Positions 20,806-33,586 are shown, counted from the stretch's first letter. The stretch is 64,000 nucleotides of DNA from Collybia mongolica (GCA_013420905.1 JAAXNY010000001.1:2356001-2420000), one strand, 5' to 3'. Notes: generated from the sequence alone by a model not told the origin. Translations and numbers: made by a program.

Positions 20806-21605
20806 ATCCCACAACACACACCTGCGTGGATATTATCATCGAGATGCACTTTCCGATGGTGGTTTCGAAGGCGACGCTGCATGTAGCGATTTCTGTTTCA
20901 CCGAAGCTTACACATTTTGGACCATTTTGTATCACACATTCTGGTCGTAGTGTCGGAATAATCGGCTGAGCCACTGCGATTGACACACTCCCAGGACTCT
21001 CACGCTTGGGGGTTGTATCAATACTGAAGCAGGGGGTAGGCTATACTATCATGTTTTCCCTCGCAAGCGATTTTAGCGGTCCAGGCAGAGGATGAATCAT
21101 TCGTTGGGGTGGAATGACGCTGTGGTCAAGGCGGTCCGTGCTGGGTATAGTCCATGTACGTACTACTCCGTTGACGTGACTGCCGTGGAAGACGATACTG
21201 TCGCGTTCCGTGGAGGAAAGGATCCAGTTTGGACCTTTATCGCAAACATTCATATCTTCCGTATGATATGACTGGTCCCGCTGTAGAGGTCATTTCTAGG
21301 GGAGGGGGGGGTAAATCACGGACACCCTTGAAGGTGGGCATTGAGTCTTTTTTGGAGTAGCTTTTTATTGCATCCGCGACATGATCTTTGGCTTTGCATT
21401 GCCTCTCGAATATCGTTCGACTGAGTTTATTTATTATTTCTCAGTACTTATGTTAAGGCCTGGATTTGAATAATCTTACTTGGACGTACTTTTATATTCA
21501 GCTCCTAGTATCGGCGAACACATAATCGAGGGCAAATTGACTCACTCTTAAGATGGCAGGGACCAGTCATGAACGGGTGGGCGGTAGCTCCTGCGAACTT
21601 TGACA
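20806..21605. other. Stretch without a recognisable gene
   Basis: Only short ORFs on both strands and none resembles a known domain. It lies between the reductase relic and the promoter of gene B. A run of G (around 21300) is the only notable feature. Confidence 0.35.
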
Positions 21606-22560
21606 GGTCACGTGTGTGGGCACGTCGATGTATTGACGCGTTGTTTGGATCACCGTTTTCAAACTCAGCGGCGAGATAAAATCCCCGCCACAATCTGTTT
21701 CTTTCCTCCGTTGAACCCGCCTTTAGTCCATCACATTCAAGCCTTCATATCATCTACAAATCTCATAATCTTTTCAAAATGCTTCTCATTAGCATTCTCA
21801 TACCGTTCCTAGCATTCGTATTGCCATTCCAAGACATGGTGATGGATGACTTCCGGGCGATCCGCCTAGACTCCCTGCCCCTCGCTGTTGGCAATCGTCG
21901 AAGGGATACACTCACTGGGGTCGTCATCACTACTCTGCTTGTTGGCCATCACATCTTCCGTTCCGAGATGTTCGGGCATCCTTCGTGGCTGGAGGATGCT
22001 ACCACTGCCCGCCCACCTCAGTACATCGAGAAACGCCTCAGCAAGCCATACACTTCCAGCCTGTTGCGAACTCAATGTATCGCGCAGAAGATCCTCGCTC
22101 CTCCGGCACCGACCTGCATCAACAAAGCGGTCAAACCTAGCTTTGAATATGCAGAGAAGTCTCCCGCCCCGCCGGCATTTCCCATCCGTCGTCAAATGTG
22201 TTCTTTGCAACCAGCTACAGTGTTTGTCGGCACCAGCATGACTTTCCTTTACCCGCCCAGCAGCGCGAATATTCTCGTGTTTCCGGAACCCGCCCAGTCT
22301 ACGACTGCACCTCAGCACGCCGGTTCATTGTGGAGACCAATGGTAGCTGCGCTGATAGATTTGGCTGGTCTGTTGGCGACGCTCCTTGGTCTCCTCTGGA
22401 TCTGGGTTGGAATGGTTGCGATGGTTGTATTCAGGGTTCGTTTCAGTTATCTTATCACCATTAATCGCACTAAGCGTTTTCGGTTTTTAGCCATCGGTTT
22501 ATGTATCTACTGCCTACCTTGTCGAAGAAGTAAATGATAATGTGGATTTGGTTCGTGAAA
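21606..22560 (+). repeat. Near-identical inverted repeat arm B
   Basis: Inverted counterpart of 12858-13810: promoter, exon 1, intron 1, exon 2 and the first bases of intron 2 of gene B. The arms are separated by about 7.8 kb. Identity drops abruptly at both ends. Confidence 0.85.
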
Positions 22561-23776
22561 GCCTCCCCCGCCTTCGTCCTGGTTTGCTTACCTCGTCCAA
22601 AATCAGGTCGTCTTGTGTTCTGCATTAGAAAACACTCAAGGAGAAGAGGGTGTGATCCACCACGAGGATGGTGCATTAAAATGCCTAGATGAAATTTCGA
22701 CGAACGACCATCAGGATCAGGGACTGGATGAAGATGCATTTGCCTCCCATTATTCTTCGCCTTCTCTGTTCGTGTCAGGGACCCAATCCTCCCCCGAAGC
22801 ATCCTTGCTTCCGAGTTTACCAGCGCTCCCCGCCAAGGAATCTGAATGTTCCGTCATCTCTGCAGCAATGCCATTGCTATCCGTCAACGCACCCTATTCC
22901 CATGGCCTAGAAATCGGCTCCATTCCCTCGAAACTCGCAGACTCACCACCTCTCTCCCAACCCACACGCGAACACGCTATGCCCCCAGTTCCGGAATCTT
23001 CACATGCCGCATCGGGGCTTCCACTACTTCTCCATTCAGGCCCCACTTCCTTCCTTACTTCACTGGAGCTCCCTGCCGCTACGCTCAGACCGAGTTTACC
23101 CGCTCCTTTCATCCAAACCCTCGATGATACAGCGGTTCCGGTTACTACCATAACAGTACCCCGAACTCTAAACTCTAAGGCAGCTATGTTTACTCCTCGA
23201 TCGTTGCAGTCTTCAGTTCATGCCGCGACTTCCGGGCCCGCACTTTCAATCCTGGATGTTCCTGACGTATCCCTGGATCGCTTGCTGCTTGCGTCAATGC
23301 ACGCCGCGGCACCCCGGCCAGCCTTTTCAACCCTGGATGGATCCGAGGCATACTCATTGAAAGCCTCAATTCATGCCTCGGTCCCCCAGCCCACTTTTTC
23401 AGACTCGGACTTCTCTCAGACAAATGAGGCTCGCTCACTGGGACCTTTCATCCATGCCCCGGTTCTAGATATTCATGATGCATCTCAAGTGCGCTCATTA
23501 CAACCTTCAGTGCCCGCCCCGGCTACCTGCCTAGTTCCCCGTGCCCCGGGGCCTCCAAAGCCACACTCAGCCTTCAACCCTGCTGCCCAGGCATTCCTAC
23601 CCGGCGCTCCCAACTTCTTCATGCAGAACTATTGCTCAGGCGTAGTCATTACAGCCCCACCGCCAAAGAAGCGCAGGGTTCGGTCGCCACAGATGTTGGA
23701 GAGGAAACGATTAAAACGCGAGGCTAAAGAAGCTCTGGCCCGGGCTGCAGAGGAGGGCGGGGCTTTTCAGATGTGA
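21779..23776 (+). CDS. Single-pass membrane protein, copy B of the inverted gene pair
   Basis: Three exons (21779-22435, 22491-22550, 22607-23776; introns 55 and 56 nt) give 628 aa. Residues 1-239 are nearly the same as copy A: signal peptide, Cys-containing outer region, membrane helix at about 188-218 and the 20-residue exon 2. The tail is 389 aa, against 786 in copy A. It is Pro/Ser-rich with about five degenerate 27-residue units (e.g. RSLQSSVHAATSGPALSILD, LKASIHASVPQPTFSD). It ends in a strongly basic segment (PPPKKRRVR, ERKRLKREAKE) that looks like a nuclear localisation signal. No known family. The shared C-terminal motif (NPAA..FLPGAPNFF against NPAAGAPLPDAPEFF) shows the tails are homologous. 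Confidence 0.75.
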
Positions 23777-24965
23777 GATATGGTGCGGCGATGAGGACTG
23801 CTCGCTTTCCAACTTGCTTTCGGAGTACTCTGGATGATGACTATTGAGGAGGATCTGCTCCAACACCCGACCCGATACAGCCTACCCGAAGACCTTAAAC
23901 TTGTACCCCAACTGGCTTCGACGACTTCCCTTTTTCTCTCGTTTGTAACACTCCCAATCCGACGATCGCGAAGAACAACACGGATTACTGCCCACATTTC
24001 AGCATATACCAACAATCTACCTTTGGACCTTAGAACCCCCATGGATCTGTGCTTCGGTGTATCAATCAAGATACGATAAAGGAACCCATTTCGACTTTCT
24101 AATGCCTGGATATCCCGACTTGGACTGCGTGCTTCGACTTCGATTGTGTTCATGACTGGTTACCCTCTTGCTTCGACTTGGACTGCTTTTGACTCCGGAT
24201 TATCTTCCCGACTGCTTGCTTCGATTCGATCTGTGCTTATGACTCGGATACACACTCTCCGACTGCTTGCCTCACGGTTGCTTCCGACCTTGGGACTCCC
24301 CCGGGTATCTTGTCTGGCCCTCTAGGACTTTCGGGACACACGCACGACCCGGAACATCACGCATGCGCTCATGTGCACGGAGGGAGCGAGCGGGTGGTGC
24401 ATTCCGGAGGCTGACGAGCCTCTTGGATTTGCATCAACGCTATCGCTGCACTTGCGCTTAGACATGGATCTCCCACCTAATTCCTCCCGCCCTGAAATTT
24501 TATACTCGAGCTCATCATACCCCAACTCATTGCTTTACCGTGGACAATCGGACCCCTGGATCACGGCCCTTGGGGGCTCGCCACCTCCTTGGGTCGTGGA
24601 TGAGGTGCTGGACGCGGATTGTGGTTGGCTACCATGATCTGTATCTTGACCTCGTCCTGGATCCCCCGACGTCCTACCACCACTACCGCGCCCCTTTTGA
24701 TGGAAGCTTTTTTTGCGTGACGGATACGACTGCCATGAAGAATATGAATACGAATGTCTCTTGCCCCTGCTGAATCTCCTGGAATCTACATCAACTGACC
24801 CATTTAGTCACTTCTATTATCGTCTCCTCGTCTCGATCCTCTTGCTTATAAAGCCCCACCGTGCCCGAGTTTTACTCGCCAGTAGAAGAAAAAATATCAT
24901 CTCTATGTATTTGTATCATGTATAATCCGCCTGTGCTGGTGTACTGCTCGCCATGGCAATAGATA
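23777..24965 (+). other. 3' flank shared by the inverted gene pair (copy B)
   Basis: Homologous to 9355-10448 in inverted orientation. It is rich in GACTGCTTGC/CTTCGACTTG words. A frame at 24713-24925 (RDGYDCHEEYEYECLLPLL) shares its first 15 residues with a frame in copy A and then diverges. No confident gene. Confidence 0.45.
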
Positions 24966-25425
24966 TAAACCTTGAATGCTCTTTCAATTTCTCCTTGTTC
25001 AGGAAACTTAAGTTGATTGTGAGATCTGCTTTCTATCCAGTAATTAAGGACAAGGACTGTCTATAGTTAACTGTTCCGAGATGGGCGATGTGCACAGCTT
25101 GGGACCATCATACAGTTTGTGGACGATTGATGTTGTGATTATGAGGGATTTTCCGAATATCTTGAACTGTTGAGGGGTTTGAGAGGGTATCCGTCAGCGT
25201 AGTAAGTGTCAGAAAGTTGAACGAAACTCAGGATCAGTGCCTGTCGCTGAACTCGGAGTTTTTGATCGCCGTCGAGTTTTCCCTGATTCACGTATGTATG
25301 TACCCAAGTAAATACAACAACCGTCGCTTCAACACCTGTTCAAGGCCCTGATCAATCCTTAACGTCAAACATACCCTCAATTACGATTCCCCACCCCCCA
25401 AATATACCATTACGACCACTCATCT
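24966..25425. other. Intergenic, promoter of the next gene
   Basis: No ORF or repeat of note. It should hold the promoter and 5' UTR of the gene starting at 25426. Confidence 0.4.
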
Positions 25426-27644
25426 ATGAATTCGGATTCATCTTCATCCACAACTCCGATGGTCCTCACTCCAGATTCTACGGGCAGTCTGTCTCCGGAC
25501 TCGTCTGGATCTTCGCTTGCAGTGAAGAAATCGCGCCGGCAGACAGCCTTCTATCCGAACATGAACTCCACTAACAAGCCTCAAAAGCCGTTCAGTAGGA
25601 GCGCTGCAAAACGCGAGAGTGTCATGATGTTGGGCAGTATCGAACATCTGCAGCATTACTTTACGAAGACGGGTATTGCAGCAAAGAAGAAGTGAGTAAC
25701 ACTCATTCAAGATACTGTAAATCGTGCTTATAGCTGTTTATACTAGCCCACTTGCCAAACCACATCATGGACTTGTACCAGCCATTGGTGGCCCGACCCA
25801 CATTCGCACAAGCCCATCTATCAGCTCAAATTTTGTCTTGCCGCCATCTCCAGCCATCCCTGTCTCTTCACAGCCAGCGTTCCCGCCTTACGTCAAAACC
25901 TACGAAACAGACCCGGAATCATTGCTCCCCGGAGTTGTCGAGGACCTCGGCGCGGTGTCGGATGCATGGCTCCTTGGCCAAGCTAGCGAGCAAAAGACGG
26001 ACGCGCCGATCGATGTCCTGGCTGTGCTTAAAATCACTACTCGAGCTATACGGTCGATACGGAACTACCTCCTGTCTCTGCCGGACGAGTCCGCAGGCAC
26101 CATTCGTGCCCATTTTCGACCCAAGATCCTTGGGCCTGGAAAGCCACAGCCCCACTCCAGCGTGTCCGCTTCGTCCTCTTCACAGCCCGACCCGCTCACT
26201 TTGATTCGACGCTCCGCACTGGAGGTCCTTACGGTGCTGAGGGAACTAGAGGAGACATCTCGGCTGCCCCTCAGCGACGACGCCTACGATGCGCAGAGTG
26301 ACGGCGTGGGCGGCAGCCACTCAACGGTGGCCAGCCCGAATAATCCAGTGGAGGAGCTACCGCCAGACACAGAAGCAGGGATTGACCCTGACCCAATGAT
26401 TACATTTTCCCTCGTGCAGGTTCAGGGAAGGTATGAGAGCGTCCCTGTATGGGAGGACGAAGACGACGGGTCGTTCCCGGTTGGAGCATCGGATGAGGAG
26501 GAGAAGGAGAAACGCGAACATTGGGATGAGAGGTTAGTCCTGGGGAGCGGGTGGTTGTACCGGCAGGATGTGACGCTTGACGAGCTCAAGAAGGAACGGA
26601 CCATCGTGGGTGCATACGTCGATGTTGTGGATGAAGTGCTGTTTGAAGGGAAGAAAACGGAGGGAGGGGAACGGGGATGGGAAAGAGTGAGGCGAAAGGT
26701 GGTGGAGAAGGTGGATAGAGGGCTGTCGAGGGCGAAAGGGAGGCGAGTTAGTAATATGGAGAGCAGTGACCGTGTCCCTCCAATGTTGGCCGTCAACGAT
26801 GGAGGAAAGCGGAGAGTATCCACCGGTATGCTCCATATGATGAGTGGATCGTCACTGACTGAGGAGCCCGAGGACATGGAGGATATCAACGAGGATGATG
26901 AGGAAGAGGAAAACGTTGATGACGAAGAATTGCCTGCGTGGGCGCAAAGAAAGACGTTTATCAACGATGACCTCGGTTTGCTTATCTCCTTCTCCGTTTC
27001 TACACGTCACTCACGGGCTGATAGGCCGGGCGCATGCAATACTGTCGACCTTCTTGCCGTCTAACCTGCTTTTAGCACTTGAACCACCAATTTCGCGAAC
27101 GGCTTTCCTTTCAAGCCTCTCGTCAGGGCAATTATTATGCGTCGCATACAACTCATGTGTGCGGAAATCTAAGCAGCCGTGGGGCTATGTCAGCAAGGAC
27201 GGAATCCACGATATCATTGCGCTCGAAAAGGCTGAACAAGAAGAGGGTGGGGACGGAAAACCGGAAGGAGCGAAGAAAGGATGGACCTTTAGGCGAACCG
27301 ACAACCTACGGCTGTGGGCTGGGTACGTCTCTATATATATATTCGCAACCTCCCCGGATCGTCAGGCTAACTAGCCCCGCTACAGTGCTCTGAAGCTTCG
27401 ATATATGCTTCCTATTCACGTGCCTACTCAATCCCTCGTTCAGACGTCCGGGCCTGGAAGCTCTTTAACTCCCTTGGGATCTCCTGTCCGTGCACAGCGT
27501 CTCCCTTCCACATCCACCGAGCCCCCAATCATCTTCGACGGGAAGATCGTTGCGCGCAAGGATGAAGGGTGGGAGGATATGCTAGAGAGTGTTTTGTTCC
27601 GTTGGGTAAACAAGGTTGTTGACGAGAAGCGCAGCGTTCGCTGA
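25426..27644 (+). CDS. Conserved fungal protein of unknown function, 683 aa
   Basis: Four exons (25426-25691, 25747-26975, 27025-27322, 27386-27644) join in frame with GT-AG introns of 55, 49 and 63 nt. The N-terminus is Ser/Thr-rich, then SIEHLQHYFTKTGIAAKK and a Pro-rich linker. An ordered-looking region at about 150-230 includes IDVLAVLKITTRAIRSIRNY. An acidic stretch (EDMEDINEDDEEEENVDDEE) precedes a C-terminal part with ISRTAFLSSLSSGQLLCVAY and TDNLRLWAGALKLRYMLPI, vaguely reminiscent of a calponin-homology-like fold. The long reading frame and clean splicing argue for a real housekeeping-type gene. I do not recognise the family with certainty and assign no function. Confidence 0.85.
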
Positions 27645-27988
27645 TCCCCCCCGGTGGTTCTACTGATTTGTTGCTATCGCGTGTGTATTATTCTGCTGTG
27701 AAGAAAAGGAAAAGGAAGGGAAGAAAAACAACCTATATTAAATACCACACTCATTACATTTATATTAACTAGTAAAGCGGAGCCCTTCGTGTATGGTGGG
27801 TCCCATATACAACCCTCGTAAATATATAATTGATTGACAATTTCAGAGACTGATAGATTTTCCGAAATTCTTCAAGTCGAGGCTCGCTTGTGTGAAGTCG
27901 GGGACACTAAGAATTTATGCATTTGCATCATACTACGCGGCCAGCACATCGCGTTTTCAGCTTTGAGCCTCATTTCACTTCTGGGACC

Positions 27989-29804
27989 ATGATTTTGGAG
28001 AATCGTGTGGAAGTCTCTCTCCTTGTGCTATCTAACCTCTCATTTTCACAGCTACGATGCCTGCTTCTCGTTTGCCGTTCCTGGAAGGCCTTTATTGACG
28101 TGAACGAGGCTTCGATCTATCGGAATGCGGCATTCAAAGCTGGGTTTCATCGCCTCCCAAGATGAGTTAATGTCTCATGCCAAAGTATATGCGCAAAAAG
28201 CTTTGCGCGATGTGACTGGGTGGAAAAACTACTGTCAGTACGGCTCTAGGAAACATTCATTCGCTGAAGGTATCCATTTTCCTCTATTTAACTTAGGTCG
28301 CCGACGATTAGGAATGGAACAGAGCTGGGCTGGAAAAGCTCGTTCGGTCATAAAAGGTTACCATAACACGGCAGAGGACATCCGTCAATTCAATGTTGAT
28401 GAAGCATGTGGGTTCGCCATCACCACAAGCCGACGGACCGGACTTGTGATCACGGACCTAGAGGAAGATATCATCCTATGGGGTCTCCCGAGGGCAACGT
28501 ATACCATCTTCTTCGCAAGCCACGCTTTCAACAGGCCGACCTGGAATTGTGCCCCAAAAATTCGATTGTGCGATTATGACCATGATAATGGTTACCTTGC
28601 TTTCGACCAACCCGATAGGTCAATCGATATTTGGCAACATATCCAAAGCGCGAAGAAAAAGAAGTTATCTCTGTAATGCCTCCCACCGCAGAACAACTAG
28701 AAGCAAGCGCTGACGCCACACGATTATTTGGGCCGCCTGCTCTTGGTCACTTCAAGCCCTCTTCAAACCTCCCTGCCACAGACACTGATCCGCAGGCTTT
28801 GCGCCTCGTTTACCCCCACCTAGCTGTTGCTACATTTGCCTCTATCCGCGTTTGGGACGTTACCAATGGAGAGCTCGTACAAATAATTGATCTCTCAGCC
28901 CAGTCGCAGTTCCATGATCTATGGGTCTTACAGAACGTCGAACTTGGTGACCAATACGTCGTTGCCTGTTTGAAGAAAGGGTTTTTGGTTTTTTTTCTCG
29001 AGGATGGGAGCTATCTCAAGACTATTCCAATTATCCCTCAGGAGCCCGATTCGCCCCCGATTCACGGTTGTGGCATGCGAATCACCTCCCTTGCCAGAAG
29101 GCGATTAAATTATCAAGGCCTGTCTGATGCCACAAGATTTGAAGCTCGACGATCGGCGCTTGGCACCTTCTAGAATCGTTGCTGGTAATGAGAACCGTCT
29201 TATTCCCCCTCGGATAATACTGAAAACAAAAACGTATAGGTCGCATCTGGAACAATACCTTTGCGGTCGTATTGGACATGGGCAACGTATTTATTATAAA
29301 CAGATTTGACCAGGTTGTTAATGGGGAATTTTCTCTTTCTGACGCCATTCTAAACATTCGATTCCCTGATTCAACGCTTTCTTATCCAACTTCCTTCGAT
29401 TTCCATCAGGGTAGAATCGCTATTGCATATGTGAGTACTGCTTTACATATATCGCCCATCCTACTCATCGGAATTCAATTGCAGTCATCACTACAATCGG
29501 TATATATTTTCTCCCTACAACGTGGTCTTGATCCCCATGGACCCACTCCCGGTGCGAATTCCCCAAGATTGCGATATCCCGCACAAGACCCCTCAAGGAT
29601 ATGAATCCTGGAGGTTATCATCGAGCTATCCAACTAACCGATGGAGGGATCTACTTTCTTTCCCGGTGTAAACCAGATCAATTGGAACTGGGTGATGATA
29701 TCAAGGAACCTGACATCGCTGATACAGGGAATGCTCAACCAAATCTGATCCATCTGCTCGAGTTTTCAGCCCAGACACCGCTCTATTACGCCGCCCTCCC
29801 ATAA
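27989..29804 (+). pseudogene. F-box protein with WD40/beta-propeller-like body, frameshifted
   Basis: Starts MILENRVEVSLLVLSNLSFS and continues LRCLLLVCRSWKAFID, a clear F-box. The F-box frame ends after AAFKAGFHRLPR, while the continuation (GFIASQDELMSHAK, then RDVTGWKNY) is in another frame, so bases are lost or gained near 28135-28150. A second shift lies near 28640-28660, where DNGYLAFDQPDRSIDIW changes to KREEKEVISVMPPTAEQLEA. The body has propeller-like strands (ATFASIRVWDVTNGELVQI, LPQDLKLDD, NIRFPDSTLSYP). Later parts also jump frame near 29110 and 29170. Most likely a young pseudogene; a high sequencing error rate here is the alternative. Confidence 0.6.
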
Positions 29805-30916
29805 CCCGTTGCTGCAGATATGTATCATACGTTGAGACATCTTAGGGCAACAAACTATCGGATTTGGTGGTGGGCCCAGTCGTCACCCAAACATTGGCAA
29901 GTGGACCTTGTAAGTTCAATTTTAATCTGGGACATTACGCTACTCACGCCTCACCCAATGGATATATGCTGATAGCTATAATTTGTCTGGAACACAGCGT
30001 AAGAGAGTTCTTTGTATTTCTTAGTTCCCTCTATGAAGTAGCCTGTGGGATTAGCACACGATGGGGATGATACGTTATGTGATATTCATAGTGATGAAGG
30101 TAAAGTAGTCGTCGAAATAAATAATTCTTCCCTTTGTAAATGCTCACTTTTACCCTTCGTGACATGTATCATCAGATGGCAGTTAGATAGATGACGACCT
30201 TGGAGGTATGCCGGCTAACCCACTTCTCGAACATATTGCTTGTTCATTACCGGGATCACTTCCAGATCTTATGGACGTTTCTGACGATGGTAGCTGTTGT
30301 TCTCTCTATGGAGACCTGGGCTGACGACCTTCTAGGCTTCGACGATGATGGTACATCACCTATTCTAGTATTCCATGATACCATAAACTGACTAAGACTT
30401 GCCTTTCTGCACCTTCCAGACCGTATATTTCAAATCCTATGTACATATTTCTGTCGCTCAACTCATATCATAGGAACCCTCCCGTCCCATCTGTTCTTCC
30501 TTGACGTGACTTCTGACTTGTGCGGCTGACTTGTGAAGCCTGAAAGCTGCGAAAGGGTCATTAGACAAATCTCGTAATACGTGAGGCTGTTTCTCCATTT
30601 CTCCTACGTTCTACTAACCAGAATAGATGCGTATTAGAGTACGTATTTACTAGACACCCGACACTCACGTCGAAGAGCACATTACATTTTTAACCTCACA
30701 TTCGAACGGACATTCTCCAAACTGGGTATACGCTACTTTGAGTCCGCGTGTCGTTTCCAACTTACTGATTCTAGACCTTTATCGCGACGCCCTCAAACTA
30801 TACACGTGATTTATGCGTCACGGTGACGTCACATCGCGCTTCTCATGAAATTCAATAGTCGAAGCCAACGGCGGCCTGAACTTTTTTTACAAAGTCGACC
30901 AACCACCACCCTCAAT
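29805..30916. other. Intergenic stretch
   Basis: No credible ORF (longest about 66-68 aa, none with family resemblance). It probably contains decayed 3' sequence of the F-box gene and the promoter of the NTF2-like gene. Confidence 0.4.
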
Positions 30917-31807
30917 ATGGAAAATCCTATGCATGAAATCAAGTCAGTGGTGGCTCTCATGACCACAGCGGTGTCTCCTGACATTCAAAACGCCACGATT
31001 CGCAAATACTTCACCGAGGATGCTGGTTTCCGCCACCCACTGTGTTCTGTGTCACCTGGGCCGCTTTCAAGGGAGGACATTCTCGGAGTATATCAGTGCG
31101 TCTTGAAGGATTTCGATATATAATACACGCTAATACCATATCAGATGGTATCGTGTCCTGTCTCCAACTATTGATATCGACATCACAAGTGTCTGTGAGT
31201 GGACTTTGATTATGACCATAGTTAAACAACGCAATTAATGCATTTTAATTTGGTAGCATACGACCGCAAGCGCCACATGATTATCCTCGAGTCTACCCAG
31301 CTTTTTCACATCAGATTCTCTCCATTCGCACCTGTTCCATCGCAGTATGTCCTCGTGTCTCTGACTGGATGCCTTTCTGTACTTCAGGCTCAAAGCCTAT
31401 TTCAGTTTCATGGTCCGCCTAACCTTGCGCAAAATCAACCACTTGTTCTACATCGCCTTTCAAGAAGATTTCTACCAGCCAGACGTGTGTCTCAAGCAGT
31501 ATGATGCGCATACAGTCACTAACTCCTAGCATCACAGGAATTTCTGAACCTCTTATTTCCTCCGATAGTCCCTATCGCTCGAATGTTCTTCTCAGCAACT
31601 GGTGTTGCTACAACACTTCTCGCCAAATCCGCTCAGGTCCTCGGATTTTGGCGCGTCGGCGGGCGCGATTTGTCTTCGACCAACTTCCCCACCTTAGGGG
31701 AAGACTCTTCAGCTCACGACTCGGAAGATTCACATACGAAAAATGGCGGCAGTATCGAGGGAGCTTCGCATGAGGGATCGCCAAATGGCAATTATAAAAA
31801 GGAATGA
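30917..31807 (+). CDS. SigF-like NTF2-like domain protein
   Basis: Five exons (30917-31095, 31145-31194, 31257-31344, 31388-31484, 31538-31807) give 227 aa. The fold is the small NTF2/SnoaL-like cone, visible as EIKSVVALMTTAVSPDIQNA, RKYFTEDAGFRHPLCSV, WYRVLSPTIDIDITSVSYDR, QLFHIRFSPFAPV, INHLFYIAFQEDFYQPD and AKSAQVLGFWRVGG. This order matches the basidiomycete SigF-like NTF2-like family, often annotated but of unknown biochemical role. An aromatic pocket (H-P, W-Y, F-H) suggests small-molecule binding, inferred only. The C-terminal 45 residues are Ser/Asp-rich and probably disordered. All introns are 43-62 nt GT-AG. Confidence 0.8.
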
Positions 31808-32303
31808 GTTATGTATCAGAGCTTCCACGGCAACTTTGTGGTTGCATTCTCATGGCTACTATCACGTCAAAGAGAAAGCCTTTGTAATCCTATCGAACTA
31901 GATTGTATTCCTACTGAACATTTAATATAAAAACCTTTCATCCTATTGTCACCTAGCCTCAGTAAGCAAACCTTTGCTGTATTTCACTTCGGTTGAGTAT
32001 GAGTTGTGCGGGCTTCTCGGGGACCGTTCAGAATGACGTCACACGATGTGAATTTGGGCGATTTAGATAATGCAGCCCTACAGGTTTTCAACTTCGAACA
32101 ATGCGTTATATACACCCACCGGGTCGGGACATCGCCACGCCCATAATCCATTTTGTTAGGGGAATCTGGGACGGTTTATGAAGCTGGCCTGTTTCAGAGG
32201 TTGAAGATAGCGGAATAAGTATTTTCATTTCTCCATGTGAACGGAGCAAAGTGTACATCCACCTAAATATCGACAACAATGTTGAACATAGAATATACAG
32301 CTA
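31808..32303. other. Intergenic between convergent genes
   Basis: Convergent 3' ends; no gene or repeat seen. Confidence 0.45.
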
Positions 32304-33586
32304 TCAATTACCTTCTTTCAAAGCACGTCGTTCTTCAGCCCATTTCTTGGCCCTTATCCGCCGAGCTTCTTTTACAGGATCGGTGCTGATGTCGGCGGCA
32401 GGCATGTCTGGAACTATTGTCTGTTCTTCCTTGGCTGTTTCCTGGTGGATTTCCTTTTGATCTTGGTTTCCTTCCGAGGTGTCGCTATCCACATCACTGT
32501 CTCCATAACCAGCCAACACCCCTAGTCCCTTTGCCAGTTCTTTTTTCTTGTTCTCCGCCACTTTCTCCATCTTGACCCCACCCTGGTATATTTTCCAAGT
32601 GCGGCTCCAGCGGCCCCGAAGGAAAGCGAAGCGCTTATCGCTTCCATGATTCGCCAGTATCCGCATTTCGAGCTGGGCTGGGTTGGGTGAGGATAAGAGG
32701 TGGGTCGCCGTCCTTCGCATCAAGTCTTTCTGAACTTCCTCAGGCTGGGAGTCACACGCAGAGGCTTTAGCCACGGAGGGATAATCACTGAGGACAGATC
32801 GGTGAACTCACCTCTTCATCGCTCCCGCCCCAGACTTCCTCTTCCTCACTGGCTTCGCCATCCTCTGCACGGCGAGCTTTGAGTCGTTCCTCTCGGTTTC
32901 GATCTATGCGCCGCCTCCGCTTGTCTCTACGAAAGTCTTCTGCTTCCTCAGGAGAGAAGAAAAACGTATCTTCTGCATCTGAGGGCAGATCAGACCAGCC
33001 GCTCGGTGAGTTCGGTTCGGATCCCCCAGCAGGGTGAACAGGCAATGAGTCGAGGAGCAGTCGGGCATCGTATCTATCGCACGAATGTCAGAAATGTCGA
33101 ACATGCGAGCAGAGAGAGAAAGTTGACTTCGGGGCTGATTTAAATACGGATGCAGGGACGACGAACGACAGGCGCCGATGTAGACAACATTCCCAAACTT
33201 TTTCAATACGGGGAGACGTACCTGTCCACCCAGATAACGTCTCCGTCGTCTCCCGCCTTGGTTGGCTCCATATCATCGTCCTCATCGCCTGGAAAGGCAG
33301 GCTGGGAAACTCCATGCTTGGCTCCACCCCATTGAATCAATGCGCCCCCGACCTTCAGTGGAGGACGCTGCGCGCTGGACGATGGTAGGCTGTCGTAGTC
33401 GTATATTTCCAGAGAGAGTGCGGCGGGAGTCGCTGAGGGACCCCGAATTATATCAGCCTCGTATGCTTGGATGAAGAGGGCCGCATCTGGACTCAGATCT
33501 CTGGTGGGCTCTGAACGGGCGTCTTTGGTATAGTGATGCGTTGAATGCGAGTTTGTATGGTGTTTCCTTTTCCGAGAGGAAGACAT
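32304..33586 (-). CDS. Uncharacterised acidic/basic protein, probably nuclear
   Basis: Three exons (33222-33586, 32812-33073, 32304-32744; introns 148 and 67 nt) give 355 aa. N-terminal basic Ser/His-rich start (MSSSRKRKHH), then PDAALFIQAYEADIIRGP and LKVGGALIQWGG, an acidic stretch, a dense basic segment (RRDKRRRRIDRNREERLKAR) that looks like a nuclear signal, and a conserved-looking block MRRTATHLLSSPNPAQLEMR plus ILANHGSDKRFAFLRGRW. It ends KWAEERRALKEGN. No family recognised. The start at 33586 was chosen because it gives a natural MSSSRKRK start; an in-frame Met at 33631 is possible. Confidence 0.75.

Noticed and set aside
21866..22318. 150-aa antisense ORF in both inverted arms (also 13097-13549)
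   Set aside because: Antisense to the well-supported exon 1; its conservation is explained by the near-identity of the arms.
26422..26964. 180-aa Ser-rich minus-strand ORF
   Set aside because: Shadow of acidic Glu/Asp codons of the plus-strand gene at 25426-27644.
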